Notes: generated from the letters alone by a model not told the origin. Counted from the stretch's first letter, positions 28,686-37,996 are shown. The stretch: DNA of 64,000 nt from Clostridium saudiense (GCF_000577815.1 NZ_CBYM010000012.1:1-64000); one strand, 5' to 3'. Program-made: numbers and translations.

Positions 28686-29843
28686 TTATAAATTTTTTAT
28701 CGCATCTGATATTACATCAGCTAAATCTTCAGCCTGAGGAACAAATCCTAACTTATCAATAAATGCATGAGTCATACCTTTATATCTATAGCAAGTAACA
28801 TCAACGCCGGCATCTTGAAGCTGCTTTGCATAAAATTCTGTTTGAATACGAAGTCCATCAAATTCTGCACCTACTAAAATTGCTTTTGGTAAGTTAGCAT
28901 GTGATTTTGCCATCATAGGACTCACGTATGGATCATTAACTAAATCAAAGCTAGGTAAATAGCTTGCCAACATTGGATCACTTAAGTCTTTGCTAGGTCT
29001 TCCTAAACCAGTCAATGGTCTCACCTTTTCTTCTAATTCTGTAGCAATCTCTATCATATCTTCTGACCACTTATATCCTTGAACACATGCATTTCCTATT
29101 GCTACTGCTGGATAAATTAAGACTTGTAATGCAATCATAGGTACTTCTTCATCTCTTGCTTTTAATGATATGGCTGCAGTATAGTTACCACCAGCACTAT
29201 CCCCTGCTACTGCAATTTTACTTTTATCTATTCTATATTTTTCAGCATTATCATATATATGCTTTACTGCATAATAATTATCATTTAATCCATTTGGATA
29301 TGGCTTTTCTGGAGCTAGTGAATAATCTACATTAAAGACTACACAGTTAGCTTTTTCTGCAATCAATTTGCAGAAATTTTCTACTACATATGTAGTTCCT
29401 CCAATCCATCCACCACCATGGAAAAACACTAATGCTTTATTATTTTTATTTCTATCTAAATTTCTTGGATAGTAACGCCATAATCCTACTTCATTTCCAC
29501 TATCAGTAATAGTTTCAAACTTTGTATAAATTTCAACTGTATTTAAGTTATAATTAGGGAATCCCATACTATCTCTAATCGTCGAAATTACCATATCTAA
29601 TGTAGTCATTTCATCATTTTCCATAGATTTATCTACATTTTCTTTTACATCTTTCTGATTCTCTTCTTTATCATTGCTTTTACTTGCCCAATGTCCATCC
29701 ATTATTTCCTTTTCACATGGATCTAAGTAACCATCTCTTTTTTCTCCAGGGCTTGGTTTAAATATTATCTTAACCCCATTACTCTCTATTATATTTACTT
29801 CATTTTTTAACACTTCTAAATATTTTTCTGGATATTTTCTCAT
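28686..29843 (-). CDS. Alpha/beta-hydrolase of the hormone-sensitive-lipase family
   Basis: A 385-residue carboxylesterase-like enzyme. The HSL oxyanion motif FFHGGGW lies near residue 140, the nucleophile elbow GDSAGGN near 195, the acid in AEFDGLR and the histidine in GMTHAFID. There is no signal peptide. The N-terminal ~100 residues are extended and charged. It is a single gene with GGAGG and a strong cre-like site 37-50 bases upstream, so it seems tied to carbon catabolite control. It may deacylate imported plant sugars or aromatic esters; this is an inference. Confidence 0.85.
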   Translation of the reverse strand: MRKYPEKYLEVLKNEVNIIESNGVKIIFKPSPGEKRDGYLDPCEKEIMDGHWASKSNDKEENQKDVKENVDKSMENDEMTTLDMVISTIRDSMGFPNYNLNTVEIYTKFETITDSGNEVGLWRYYPRNLDRNKNNKALVFFHGGGWIGGTTYVVENFCKLIAEKANCVVFNVDYSLAPEKPYPNGLNDNYYAVKHIYDNAEKYRIDKSKIAVAGDSAGGNYTAAISLKARDEEVPMIALQVLIYPAVAIGNACVQGYKWSEDMIEIATELEEKVRPLTGLGRPSKDLSDPMLASYLPSFDLVNDPYVSPMMAKSHANLPKAILVGAEFDGLRIQTEFYAKQLQDAGVDVTCYRYKGMTHAFIDKLGFVPQAEDLADVISDAIKNL

Positions 29844-29879
29844 AAATACTCCCTCCTACCTTTATCACTTTTATTATAC

Positions 29880-29893
29880 CATTAACGTTTACA
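29880..29893 (-). promoter_or_regulatory. cre-like site before the HSL-type esterase
   Basis: The minus strand reads TGTAAACGTTAATG, about 12 of 14 to the cre consensus. Confidence 0.5.
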
Positions 29894-29943
29894 TAGTTCT
29901 AAATATTTATATTTTAACAATATAGTTTATATATGTAAAAAAA

Positions 29944-29962
29944 CTGGACCACAAAGGTCCAG
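29944..29962 (-). terminator. Rho-independent terminator of the aminotransferase operon
   Basis: The stem CTGGACC/GGTCCAG with a five-base loop is followed by seven T residues on the minus strand, 10 bases after the stop. Confidence 0.92.
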
Positions 29963-29971
29963 TGTACTACA

Positions 29972-31138
29972 TTATCTAACTTCATTTAAGAATTTTTCAA
30001 TTCTCTTTAAAGCTTCCATTATATTTTCCATAGATGATGCATAGCATGCTCTAATAAATCCTTCACCACATTCACCAAATGCATTACCTGGAACTGCTAG
30101 TACTTTTTCTTGTAGCAATAACTTTTCACAGAACTCATCAGATGTCATTCCTGTTGACTTAATACATGGGAATACATAAAAAGCTCCTAATGGTTCAAAA
30201 CAATCTAATCCAAGTTTTCTAAATCCATCAACCAAGACCCTTCTTCTTCTATTATATTCCTTCACCATCTTACTAACACTTTCATCGCCATTCTTTAATG
30301 CTTCGATTGCTGCAAATTGTGCTGTTGTTGGTGAACACATTATTGCATATTGATGAATTTTCTTCATAGCATCTAAAAGAATGTGATGTCCACATACATA
30401 TCCCAGTCTCCATCCTGTCATAGCATAAGATTTTGAAAATCCATTTATAACAAGTGTTTTATCCTTAATTTCTGGGAAACTTGCTATAGATACATGTGGC
30501 TTATCATAAGATAATTCTGCATAAATTTCATCAGAAATAACTATTACATCCTTATCTTTTAATACTTCCACTAACGGAGCTAATTCTTCTCTTGTCATTA
30601 TTGCCCCTGTTGGATTATTGGGGAATGGAATTATAACTACCTTTGTTTTTTCAGTAATTGCCTCTTCTAATTCTTGTGCTGTTAACTTAAAGTCATTTTC
30701 TGCTTTAAGATTTATTATCTTTGCAGTTGCTCCAGTAAATGCAGTACATCCTTTATATGCAACAAAGCTTGGTTCTGGAATAATTACTTCATCTCCAGGT
30801 CCTGTTAATGCTCTTAATGCAATATCAATACCTTCACTACCACCAACAGTAACTAAAATCTCATCCTTAGGATTATACTTTAAATCAAATTTTCTATATA
30901 AATACTTAGCTATTTCTTCTCTAAGTTCTATAAATCCAGCATTAGAAGAATATTGAGTATCACCTTGCTCTAAAGAATATATTCCCGCTTCTCTAACATT
31001 CCAAGGTGTAACAAAATCTGGCTCTCCTACCCCTAAAGATATTACATCTTCCATTTCATTTACTATGTCAAAATATTTTCTTATACCTGAAGGAGGCATT
31101 TCTCTAACTTCCTTTCTTATCATATTTTCTAGCATCAT
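29972..31138 (-). CDS. Class I/II aminotransferase (aspartate/alanine type)
   Basis: A 388-residue PLP enzyme of fold type I. The PLP lysine lies in NGFSKSYAMTGWRLGY, the pyridoxal-ring region in FPNNPTGA and SDEIYAEL, and the carboxylate-binding arginine near GFIRACYA. It overlaps the Lrp/AsnC gene by four bases (ATGA), so the two are coupled. Upstream lies a T-box leader whose specifier reads GCA, which suggests that the transcript is made when alanine-charged tRNA is scarce. Alanine formation from pyruvate is therefore a reasonable inference, although relatives use aspartate or aromatic donors. Confidence 0.88.
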   Translation of the reverse strand: MMLENMIRKEVREMPPSGIRKYFDIVNEMEDVISLGVGEPDFVTPWNVREAGIYSLEQGDTQYSSNAGFIELREEIAKYLYRKFDLKYNPKDEILVTVGGSEGIDIALRALTGPGDEVIIPEPSFVAYKGCTAFTGATAKIINLKAENDFKLTAQELEEAITEKTKVVIIPFPNNPTGAIMTREELAPLVEVLKDKDVIVISDEIYAELSYDKPHVSIASFPEIKDKTLVINGFSKSYAMTGWRLGYVCGHHILLDAMKKIHQYAIMCSPTTAQFAAIEALKNGDESVSKMVKEYNRRRRVLVDGFRKLGLDCFEPLGAFYVFPCIKSTGMTSDEFCEKLLLQEKVLAVPGNAFGECGEGFIRACYASSMENIMEALKRIEKFLNEVR

Positions 31139-31617
31139 ATAAATATTACCTCCCTATTAGAAGCTTTCTTTTCTTTAAATATAGTTCCATGATCTTTATA
31201 TTTCTTTAATACAAAATGAGTTGCTGTACCTATTACATTATCTTGAACTGCTAATTTTTCTGATACAAACATTGCAACTTCTTTCATTGTTTTTCCTTCT
31301 ACTATAACCGTTAAATCAAATCCTCCTGAAGACATTAAATAACAGGCTTTAACTTGATCAAAGTTATATATTCTTTCAGCTACCTTATCAAATCCTTCTC
31401 CTCTTTGAGGCGTTATCTTAACTTCAATTAATGCAGTAACTGTTTCTTTTCCTGTATTTTCCCAGTTTATTAATGTTGTATATCCCGCAATTATGCTTTT
31501 TTCTTCATAATCTCTAATTGCTTCTCTAACTTCTTCTACTGTTTTACCTGCCATAACAGCTATTTGTTCATCAGTATATCTACTGTTTTGCTCTAAAATC
31601 TCTAAAATTTCTTCCAT
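31135..31617 (-). CDS. Lrp/AsnC-family regulator
   Basis: A 160-residue protein. The short N-terminal helix-turn-helix (ILEQNSRYTDEQIAVMAGKTVEEVREAIRDYEEKSIIAGY) is followed by an RAM ligand-binding domain (VTALIEVKITPQRG, YLMSSGGFDLTVIVEG). Such proteins bind amino acids and tune amino-acid metabolism. It is the first gene behind the T-box leader and is translationally coupled to the aminotransferase. It may provide local feedback on the same operon. Confidence 0.88.
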   Translation of the reverse strand: MEEILEILEQNSRYTDEQIAVMAGKTVEEVREAIRDYEEKSIIAGYTTLINWENTGKETVTALIEVKITPQRGEGFDKVAERIYNFDQVKACYLMSSGGFDLTVIVEGKTMKEVAMFVSEKLAVQDNVIGTATHFVLKKYKDHGTIFKEKKASNREVIFI

Positions 31618-31760
31618 GATAAACCCTCCTTAAATAGTTAGTAATTTAGAGTTATTAGTTAATGTTAAAACTCCTTAAAAAGTTTTTTAATATATTTTAA
31701 AATCTGCATTAGCTGATTTTATTCCTTTACTTCTAACTATTAATTATTAACTCATAACTA

Positions 31761-31800
31761 AAAAAAGCCTCGTCCTTCTATAAAATAGAAGGGACGAAGC
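31761..31800 (-). terminator. T-box regulated terminator
   Basis: The hairpin GCTTCGTCCCTTCTA/TAGAAGGACGAGGC is followed by TTTTTT on the minus strand. It competes with the antiterminator containing the T-box sequence. Confidence 0.9.
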
Positions 31801-32123
31801 TATAAAATTCCGCGGTACCACCCTAATAAGTAAATTGCTTTACTCACTCAGTAAAATATAAATTAATTAAGCTCTTTTCTATCAATAAGTGAGCTGTACA
31901 TTCGTCTTGCCAAATTTCATATATAACTTTCAGTAAAACTTGGAGACACATTCATATTTTATTCCTTATAACGTTAGGAAATACGACTTTGCCTACATTA
32001 AGAAAATTCTTAGTTCTCAACAAAGCGATTCAAAGGCTGCTTCTTAAAAGTATTATTACTAAGTTTCACCATACCTTAGCTCTCTAAAAATAATAGCTTA
32101 AAATACTCTTCCTTATCATAATC
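31761..32123 (-). promoter_or_regulatory. T-box riboswitch leader (probable tRNA-Ala)
   Basis: Read on the minus strand. Stem I has a kink-turn base (GATT...AATC, AAGG/CCTT), an S-turn with AGTA at 32104-32107 and GAA at 32041-32043, and the distal GGTATGGTGAAA loop. GCA at 32038-32040 follows the GAA, the usual specifier position. The T-box AGGGTGGTACCGCG is at 31811-31824 and a terminator stem with a T tract at 31761-31800. The UGGU bulge pairs with an ACCA tRNA end, consistent with tRNA-Ala (discriminator A). The leader fills most of the 710-base gap 31618-32327. Confidence 0.92.
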
Positions 32124-32249
32124 TTTAACTCTAATATTAAATAATATTTTACTAAAAGTTTAAGAACTTCTTAAAGAAAATCAAGAATTCTCAATTTAAG
32201 AAATTAAATTTTCTCTTTTATCTAAAATATTAAGATGTTTCTTTATAAT

Positions 32250-32278
32250 ATTATCTATTATATCCTTTTTTAAGTCAA
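32250..32278 (-). promoter_or_regulatory. Probable promoter of the T-box operon
   Basis: On the minus strand, -35 TTGACT (32273-32278) and -10 GATAAT (32250-32255) are 17 bp apart. The transcript would start near 32243, some 120 bases before Stem I. Confidence 0.55.
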
Positions 32279-32327
32279 TAATAAAACTCTATAATTCACT
32301 TTAAATTTTACCATTTACTAACTTCCC

Positions 32328-33938
32328 CTAACTTTCTTTATAATAGTTCACCCCTTCATATCCTAGTCTTTCTTCTTGCATTTCTAATCTCATTTTATAT
32401 TCTTCCCAATTTCTATTTTCTTTAGGAGTCCAACCTATTTCTGCATATCCAAGAAGTCTTGGATATATCATATAGTCCATTTGTTCTTGTGTAGAAATTG
32501 TTTCAGTCCATAAAGGTGCTTCTAATCCTAAAGCCAAATTCTTTGGTGCATAATCTGTTACATCCCATTTATATGCTGTTTCTACTGGAATATACCCTGC
32601 CCAATCAAGTCCATATGGTGTTTTTTCATTATATTTCATATCTAAATAAGCTTTACTTGCAATTGATACTATTATTTTCATATTCTTTTTTACAGCTTCT
32701 TCATTAGAATCTTTCCAATTTTGTAGTATTACACTTGAATTTATTTCTGGGGATGTATCTATTGGATCCCAACCTATTGGTATCTTCCCATACTTTTGAG
32801 CTATTTTAGCAACTCTTCCTACAAAATAATCATAATCTTCTTTTTTAGTATTAAGTGCTTCATCTCCACCTATTTGAATATATTTAGAAGGTGAAATTTG
32901 AACAACTTCTTTTATTACATCCTCTATAAATTCATAAGTTTTTTCACTATGCGCCATAAATGAGCTAAATCCTACATCAGTTCCTGTATATAAAGGAGCC
33001 TTTTTACCATTAGGATTTAAAAATCCATAAGAAGCTAGCGCTGCATTAGTATGTCCTGGCATATCAAACTCAGGAACTATTTCAACATATCTTTGCATAG
33101 CATAACTAACAATATCCTTAAATTGTTCTTGTGTATAATATCCTCCTGGACCTCCACCAACTTCTGTACTTCCACCTATAAGGGTTAATTCTGGATATTT
33201 TTTAATTTCTAATCTCCATCCTTGATCATCACTTAAATGTAAATGTACTCTATTTATCTTATATTGTGCTGCTAAATCTATCTGTCTCTTAATTTCATCT
33301 ACAGTAAAAAAGTGCCTTGCTACATCAATCATTAAGCCCCTATAGCTATACACTGGCTTATCATTAATAATTGATGCTGGAACAGTCCATTCTACATTAT
33401 TAACTACTGTACTATTAGCAATTTGTGCTGGTAGCATTTGTCTTAATGTTTGTACTCCTCTTGCTATTCCCTCTGGTTTATATGCTGATATTTTAACTAT
33501 TTTAGGAGTGGATAATATATTATATCCCTCTATTCCTAGTTCAGGATTTGTATTAATTGTAGTTAAGTAAATACTACCTTCTGGTGGCTTATCCCCTTTT
33601 ATAATATTTAACTCAAACCCAGTAGCTGCACTTAACTTTTCTCTAAGAAAATCAGCTATCCATCGTATCTCTTCTGTTTCTTCATCAGTAATTCCCTTGA
33701 CATAAATTGAAGTATCATTAGTTAAAATAAATCTTCCTTCATTAGTTTCAATACTTATTGGTTTTGGAATAATACTAATTTTACCTTCACTTCCTTCTGC
33801 ATTAAATGTCTCTTTAACTAAATATTTTTCATTATCTAAATCTTCTTCCATTTTCATTGTACCAAAAGTGGTAACTGTTATTATTACTATAAGAACTAAT
33901 GCAATATAAAAATGAGGAATTTTTTTTCTTTTCATCAT
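32328..33938 (-). CDS. GH20 beta-N-acetylhexosaminidase, exported or membrane-anchored
   Basis: A 536-residue enzyme. Residues ~8-27 form a hydrophobic N-terminal segment after MKRKK, with no lipobox, so it is secreted or anchored. The GH20b domain (~50-180) precedes the barrel with HLHLSDDQGWRLEI and VPEFDMPGHT. The catalytic pair is D359-E360 in QIGGDEALN, which supports substrate-assisted cleavage of terminal GlcNAc or GalNAc. It is a single gene upstream of the T-box leader on the same strand. Host mucin or chitin-like glycans are likely targets. Confidence 0.92.
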   Translation of the reverse strand: MMKRKKIPHFYIALVLIVIITVTTFGTMKMEEDLDNEKYLVKETFNAEGSEGKISIIPKPISIETNEGRFILTNDTSIYVKGITDEETEEIRWIADFLREKLSAATGFELNIIKGDKPPEGSIYLTTINTNPELGIEGYNILSTPKIVKISAYKPEGIARGVQTLRQMLPAQIANSTVVNNVEWTVPASIINDKPVYSYRGLMIDVARHFFTVDEIKRQIDLAAQYKINRVHLHLSDDQGWRLEIKKYPELTLIGGSTEVGGGPGGYYTQEQFKDIVSYAMQRYVEIVPEFDMPGHTNAALASYGFLNPNGKKAPLYTGTDVGFSSFMAHSEKTYEFIEDVIKEVVQISPSKYIQIGGDEALNTKKEDYDYFVGRVAKIAQKYGKIPIGWDPIDTSPEINSSVILQNWKDSNEEAVKKNMKIIVSIASKAYLDMKYNEKTPYGLDWAGYIPVETAYKWDVTDYAPKNLALGLEAPLWTETISTQEQMDYMIYPRLLGYAEIGWTPKENRNWEEYKMRLEMQEERLGYEGVNYYKES

Positions 33939-34152
33939 TTGTTCACATCCTTAAATAAAATTCTAAATTTCACCAAAAGGAACATATTTAATTTAGTTTA
34001 TCAAAACTATTTAAAGTCTTTAATTTATCTAGTTTAATTTACATTCAATGTACTTCTTGGAAGAATATTAGAATAGTTTTCTTTTAATTAATAGCTTTCA
34101 TAAATTTTATTATTTGCCATTTTTTTAATATTAATTCTTATAACTAAAAAAA

Positions 34153-34182
34153 ACTGCTAATATCATATTAAATATTAGCAGT
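34153..34182 (-). terminator. Rho-independent terminator of the FliB-like gene
   Basis: The perfect arms ACTGCTAATAT and ATATTAGCAGT are followed by TTTTTTTAG on the minus strand. Confidence 0.85.
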
Positions 34183-34190
34183 CTCTTAGT

Positions 34191-35438
34191 CTATAACAGA
34201 TTTTTTGCAAATTCCATGTTATTAAATTCATTTCTCTTTATATATGCTAAAGCATCAATTAAAAATACTTTATGATGTTCTATAGTCTTTGAAAACACTT
34301 GTATAAACCCAACTATTTTCTCTTTATTATTATCCTCCCCATTTAAATATAATCCTACTAAATAAAATTTGATAAAAGCTACTCTCATCAATAACATTAT
34401 ATAACTATCAAATGGTGTTAATACCTCATTAAATGGGAACATATTATTATAAATAAAATTAACTAAGTAATTTTCAAATATATAATTATATTCATTTTCT
34501 ATAATTTCCTCATATTCATCAAAAGCTTTTATATATAAAAGTGCATTTTCATTTATGGATTTATCACTTTCAATCTTATATCCTTCTAGCATTTCTTTTG
34601 TATACTTTTTAAATGTAATACTTTCAACTTCTTTATCTACCTTTAAAATCTTAAGCATCTTTATAAAGAAATTCATTTGTATAATATAATTCATATTATC
34701 ATTTCCTAGTAGTGAATTTATATCATCACTTGAATATTCTTTAGCTGCTCTCTTAATATCATATGTACTTATAAATTTAGCTATGTCCCCTAAATTACTA
34801 TTAAACTTATCTTCAAGCTTATTTATAAAATCCCCTAAAATATATAATCTTTCATTTAGCTTAAAATCTCTATTTTGAATTATATCTATACAAAAATCTC
34901 TTATTTCTCTAAAATATCTTAAAGGTGAATTTTGAACTTCTTTAATTTTGCTATCTATTTGTGCTGATATTATATGTTTGCCAATCGATTCTTCTTTACT
35001 AACAAATTTTATGCCTTCTTTATTTAATAAAATAAGTCTTGCTGCCTCTGGACATGCTACATCAAGAGACATTTCATAAGTATCATCTATTTTATTAGTT
35101 ACTCTTGGAAAACATGTGCAAACATTTGAAAGATAATCTTCACCTAAATTTGAATGAATGACACAATAATTTTCTTCATCTAAAAACGGACATCTCTTAT
35201 CTTTTTTCAATTTAACTATTCCATAATCAATATCTTCACTACTACATCTTTCATTGTTTTGAACATTCTTTTGAAACATTCTCTTCATTTCTGGATCTTT
35301 AACTTTAAAATATTTTTTAAATGTTATTTTATCTATATCAATATTCCAACCAATACAGCAACTATCCTCACATTTTCCTCCTATACATTTGAACTCTTCA
35401 AAATATCTTGGATATATTTTTTTAATATTTTTCACCAT
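34191..35438 (-). CDS. FliB-like protein (lysine-N-methylase family)
   Basis: A 415-residue protein with the cysteine-rich N-terminus of the FliB/YkgJ-like family: FKCIGGKCEDSCCIGW (residues ~13-28), CPFLDEENYCVIH (~83-95), CTCFPR (~107-112) and a later ACPEAARL. These cysteines probably bind a metal or Fe-S cluster. The rest is helical and poorly conserved. FliB methylates flagellin lysines in Salmonella, but no flagellar gene is in the window and many clostridial homologues are unlinked to motility. The function is therefore uncertain. Confidence 0.75.
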   Translation of the reverse strand: MVKNIKKIYPRYFEEFKCIGGKCEDSCCIGWNIDIDKITFKKYFKVKDPEMKRMFQKNVQNNERCSSEDIDYGIVKLKKDKRCPFLDEENYCVIHSNLGEDYLSNVCTCFPRVTNKIDDTYEMSLDVACPEAARLILLNKEGIKFVSKEESIGKHIISAQIDSKIKEVQNSPLRYFREIRDFCIDIIQNRDFKLNERLYILGDFINKLEDKFNSNLGDIAKFISTYDIKRAAKEYSSDDINSLLGNDNMNYIIQMNFFIKMLKILKVDKEVESITFKKYTKEMLEGYKIESDKSINENALLYIKAFDEYEEIIENEYNYIFENYLVNFIYNNMFPFNEVLTPFDSYIMLLMRVAFIKFYLVGLYLNGEDNNKEKIVGFIQVFSKTIEHHKVFLIDALAYIKRNEFNNMEFAKNLL

Positions 35439-35659
35439 TGTTTACTTCCTTTAAACTTTCTCTATAATAATCTCGTTATAAAGTTAATTAATATTTTCTT
35501 ACATGCTTTTTTATTATTAATTAAGTTATTTCCAATATTAACACCATTATATCAAACTTTTTATAGTTATCTATAAATTATCCTAACCTAACATTTATCT
35601 TATAATAAAAAGGAGTGCATAACTTATACTTTAAATTACACACCCATTAAATTTATTAA

Positions 35660-36139
35660 TTAAATATATTCATCCCTATAAATTTCATAAGGCCTTGATG
35701 AATATACCCTGTAAACTACTTGTCCATCAAAATCTATCATATCCTTAGCCCTTTCCTTTATCCAAGGCTCCCTTATCATATCTATAACTATATCTTTACT
35801 AAACCACCCAACCTCAGTACTTTCTTCACTTTCTCTCAATTCTCCTGAAACCTTTACTGCCAAAAAATCAAATATCACCTTAGTAGGTACAAATGTTTTA
35901 TTATCCCACCCTATATATGATTTTGTGTTAGAATAAACCCCAGCAAGCTTCTTAACACTAATTTTTATTCCTGATTCTTCAAATACCTCTCTAGTTATGC
36001 CTTCAATTAAATCTTCTCCATTTTCAACTTGTCCACCTGGGAACTCCCATCCCCTATGTGGATTCTTGACCAATAAAACCTCATCCTTTTCATTAGTAAC
36101 CAATGCTCCTGCTGCTACTATATGTGTTGGAAATACCAT
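35660..36139 (-). CDS. Nudix hydrolase
   Basis: A 159-residue protein with a complete Nudix box, GGQVENGEDLIEGITREVFEESGI, near residues 35-58, containing the REVFEE metal-binding glutamates. It would hydrolyse a nucleoside-diphosphate-linked substrate such as an oxidised nucleotide. GGAGG lies 8 bases before the ATG. It is a single gene; substrate unknown. Confidence 0.9.
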   Translation of the reverse strand: MVFPTHIVAAGALVTNEKDEVLLVKNPHRGWEFPGGQVENGEDLIEGITREVFEESGIKISVKKLAGVYSNTKSYIGWDNKTFVPTKVIFDFLAVKVSGELRESEESTEVGWFSKDIVIDMIREPWIKERAKDMIDFDGQVVYRVYSSRPYEIYRDEYI

Positions 36140-36231
36140 TCCCTATACCTCCATATTGTTTAATTTTATTAATAACCTAATAAATCATTAAAATTTTATT
36201 ATCTTTTATAAATATATTATATAACTACTAA

Positions 36232-36831
36232 CTAAAATATTTTTGTACAAAATTTATACAATATCTTTTTTACTATTATCGCTGTTGGTATTGCTGTTGC
36301 AAAAACAGCAGCTGCAAATACATAACCACTAACACTACCTTGCATCATTCCACTCATCATATGTCCACTAGTACATCCATCAGCCATTCTAGCACCATAA
36401 AGTAATATAAATCCTCCAATAAATCTTGGAGCATATTTACCTAGAAATCCTTTTTTATTATCATCTAGTGTACAATATTCTATATCTCTACTAGCATCTT
36501 CTTCACCATTTTTCCTTTTGTTTTTAGATAACATATACCCTAATAGTCCACCGATTGGTATAGATAATACAAATATAAAGTCGTAGTTTATAGGATTTTT
36601 TATAGCTTTAGCTAATTTTCCTTCTGATTTATCATAATATGCATTTGAACTTGCGTAACCACTTTCTCTATTTGAATCTTCAACTATTACATCACTATCT
36701 ATTGTGCTATGTATAATTCCTGACAATACAGAAAATTGAGTTGATACTCCTATTGGTTTTACAAGAAAAATGGCTATAAAAAATGATAACCCTAATATCA
36801 TTGCACCTTTTATCCAATTATTTTTATTCAT
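36232..36831 (-). CDS. YeeE/YedE-family sulfur-compound transporter
   Basis: A 199-residue membrane protein with about five hydrophobic segments. The family signature YGARMADGCTSGH (GCxSGH) is near residue 155; in characterised YeeE (TsuA) such cysteines carry thiosulfate through the membrane. This is one half-unit, so it may work as a dimer. I start at 36831, where GGAGG lies 8 bases upstream, rather than the longer 36879 frame. A GTGA-N5-TCAC palindrome lies 68-80 bases before it, as before three other units of the sulfur/redox cluster. The substrate (thiosulfate, sulfide or sulfane sulfur) is inferred. Confidence 0.82.
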   Translation of the reverse strand: MNKNNWIKGAMILGLSFFIAIFLVKPIGVSTQFSVLSGIIHSTIDSDVIVEDSNRESGYASSNAYYDKSEGKLAKAIKNPINYDFIFVLSIPIGGLLGYMLSKNKRKNGEEDASRDIEYCTLDDNKKGFLGKYAPRFIGGFILLYGARMADGCTSGHMMSGMMQGSVSGYVFAAAVFATAIPTAIIVKKILYKFCTKIF

Positions 36832-36898
36832 CTTATATTCCTCCAAAAATTTTATTTCTAATTCGTTTATACTATACAATTAAAAACAAATATTTAAA

Positions 36899-36911
36899 GT
36901 GATATAATCAC
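36899..36911. promoter_or_regulatory. Crp/Fnr-type box a (before YeeE)
   Basis: GTGATATAATCAC, a GTGA-N5-TCAC palindrome, one of four alike at 36899, 37984, 38013 and 38759. Confidence 0.7.
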
Positions 36912-37028
36912 ATAATAAAAATCTTAAATTTACATATATATTATATATTTTGTATTTAATGAAATATTATGTCATTACTTAAAAATATAATTACTTATTA
37001 TTTTGCTTTATCAAAAAAAATAGTAAAT

Positions 37029-37072
37029 AAGCTAGTATAAAACAATTATATGAAATCATTTTATACTAGCTT
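37029..37072 (-). terminator. Hairpin after the membrane Fe-S gene
   Basis: The perfect 14-bp arms AAGCTAGTATAAAA and TTTTATACTAGCTT lie 28 bases after the stop. The T tract on the minus strand begins a few bases later (ATTTACTATTTTTT). Confidence 0.65.
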
Positions 37073-37099
37073 TCTTATTTTAAAACATATATGATTTTA

Positions 37100-37915
37100 C
37101 TATTTATTTTTAATTATTGAAATGCCTTGAGTCATTGTACCCATAGGACAATATACACACCAAGAATTAGGCTTACAAAAAATCATAGTAATAACCCCTA
37201 AAAGAGTTGATGTTAACATCATACTATAAAATCCAAATGCAAATTGTACAACCCATTGAGTTACATAAGAATAATCTATAAAATTCCATGGAAGTTTAAA
37301 TATCCAAAATAATGTTATAACTTCTCGTAAGCTATTTGTATTATTAAATACTAAGTAAGTAATAAATAACATATTTAAAAACATAGCTAAGAAAAATATT
37401 AAAAATCCAACTCTAAAATATTTATCTTTTAAAAATTTAGGCATTGACTTATTTCTTGATAACTTAAACTTATTTCCTAATATATTTAATATCTGTCCCC
37501 TACCACAATATTTATTGCAATATTTTTTTCCCCCTCCAAAGATTGAAATAAGTAATGGAATTAAAAAGCATAATAAACCAAGCCATGCAAATAAAATATT
37601 AAATAGTCCAAGAACTAAATATAATGTAGAAACTATCCACATATAATCTGACCAATGCTTCTTATTTTTTATTTTCTTTTTCACATTAATTTTATTTTTG
37701 CTATCACTCACTTCTATAGGTTTAATTTCTATCGCATTTGCAGGACATGCCTTTGCACATTTACCACACCCTACACACTTATTAATATCTACTTTTGAAA
37801 TAATACCTTTATAAATAGATATTGCACTAAATGGACATTCTTTCTCACATCTTCCACAAGCAACACAATATCTTTCATCAACATTAGCCTTTTTCTTTAT
37901 TATTTTATTTTCCAC
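37100..37915 (-). CDS. Membrane-bound polyferredoxin (NapH/NosR-like)
   Basis: A 271-residue electron carrier. The N-terminal cytoplasmic part has two classic 4Fe-4S motifs, CVACGRCEKECP (~18-29) and CVGCGKCAKACP (~47-58). Four or so membrane spans follow (~90-250), with CNKYCGRGQ (~132-140) and a C-terminal CKPNSWCVYCPMG (~246-258) that resemble the NapH-type cysteine pairs. It could pass electrons between a membrane or quinone pool and a cytoplasmic reductase. The start is GTG, 9 bases after GGAGG. It is divergent from the Crp/Fnr gene and has a GTGA-N5-TCAC box upstream. The redox partner is unknown; the CoA-disulfide reductase fusion is a candidate. Confidence 0.82.
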   Translation of the reverse strand: MENKIIKKKANVDERYCVACGRCEKECPFSAISIYKGIISKVDINKCVGCGKCAKACPANAIEIKPIEVSDSKNKINVKKKIKNKKHWSDYMWIVSTLYLVLGLFNILFAWLGLLCFLIPLLISIFGGGKKYCNKYCGRGQILNILGNKFKLSRNKSMPKFLKDKYFRVGFLIFFLAMFLNMLFITYLVFNNTNSLREVITLFWIFKLPWNFIDYSYVTQWVVQFAFGFYSMMLTSTLLGVITMIFCKPNSWCVYCPMGTMTQGISIIKNK

Positions 37916-37983
37916 CTCATTAATCCTCCATTAAATAATAACTAACTTTAACTACAGTATATATACTGAATTCGTAACTGTAC

Positions 37984-37996
37984 GTGACTTAATCAC
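37984..37996. promoter_or_regulatory. Crp/Fnr-type box b (before the Fe-S gene)
   Basis: GTGACTTAATCAC lies 69-81 bases before the Fe-S gene start and 29 bp from box c in the same divergent region. Confidence 0.7.

Noticed and set aside
30618-30956. A 112-codon plus-strand frame inside the aminotransferase gene
   Set aside because: Antisense to conserved PLP-enzyme motifs; its low-complexity sequence looks like a shadow.
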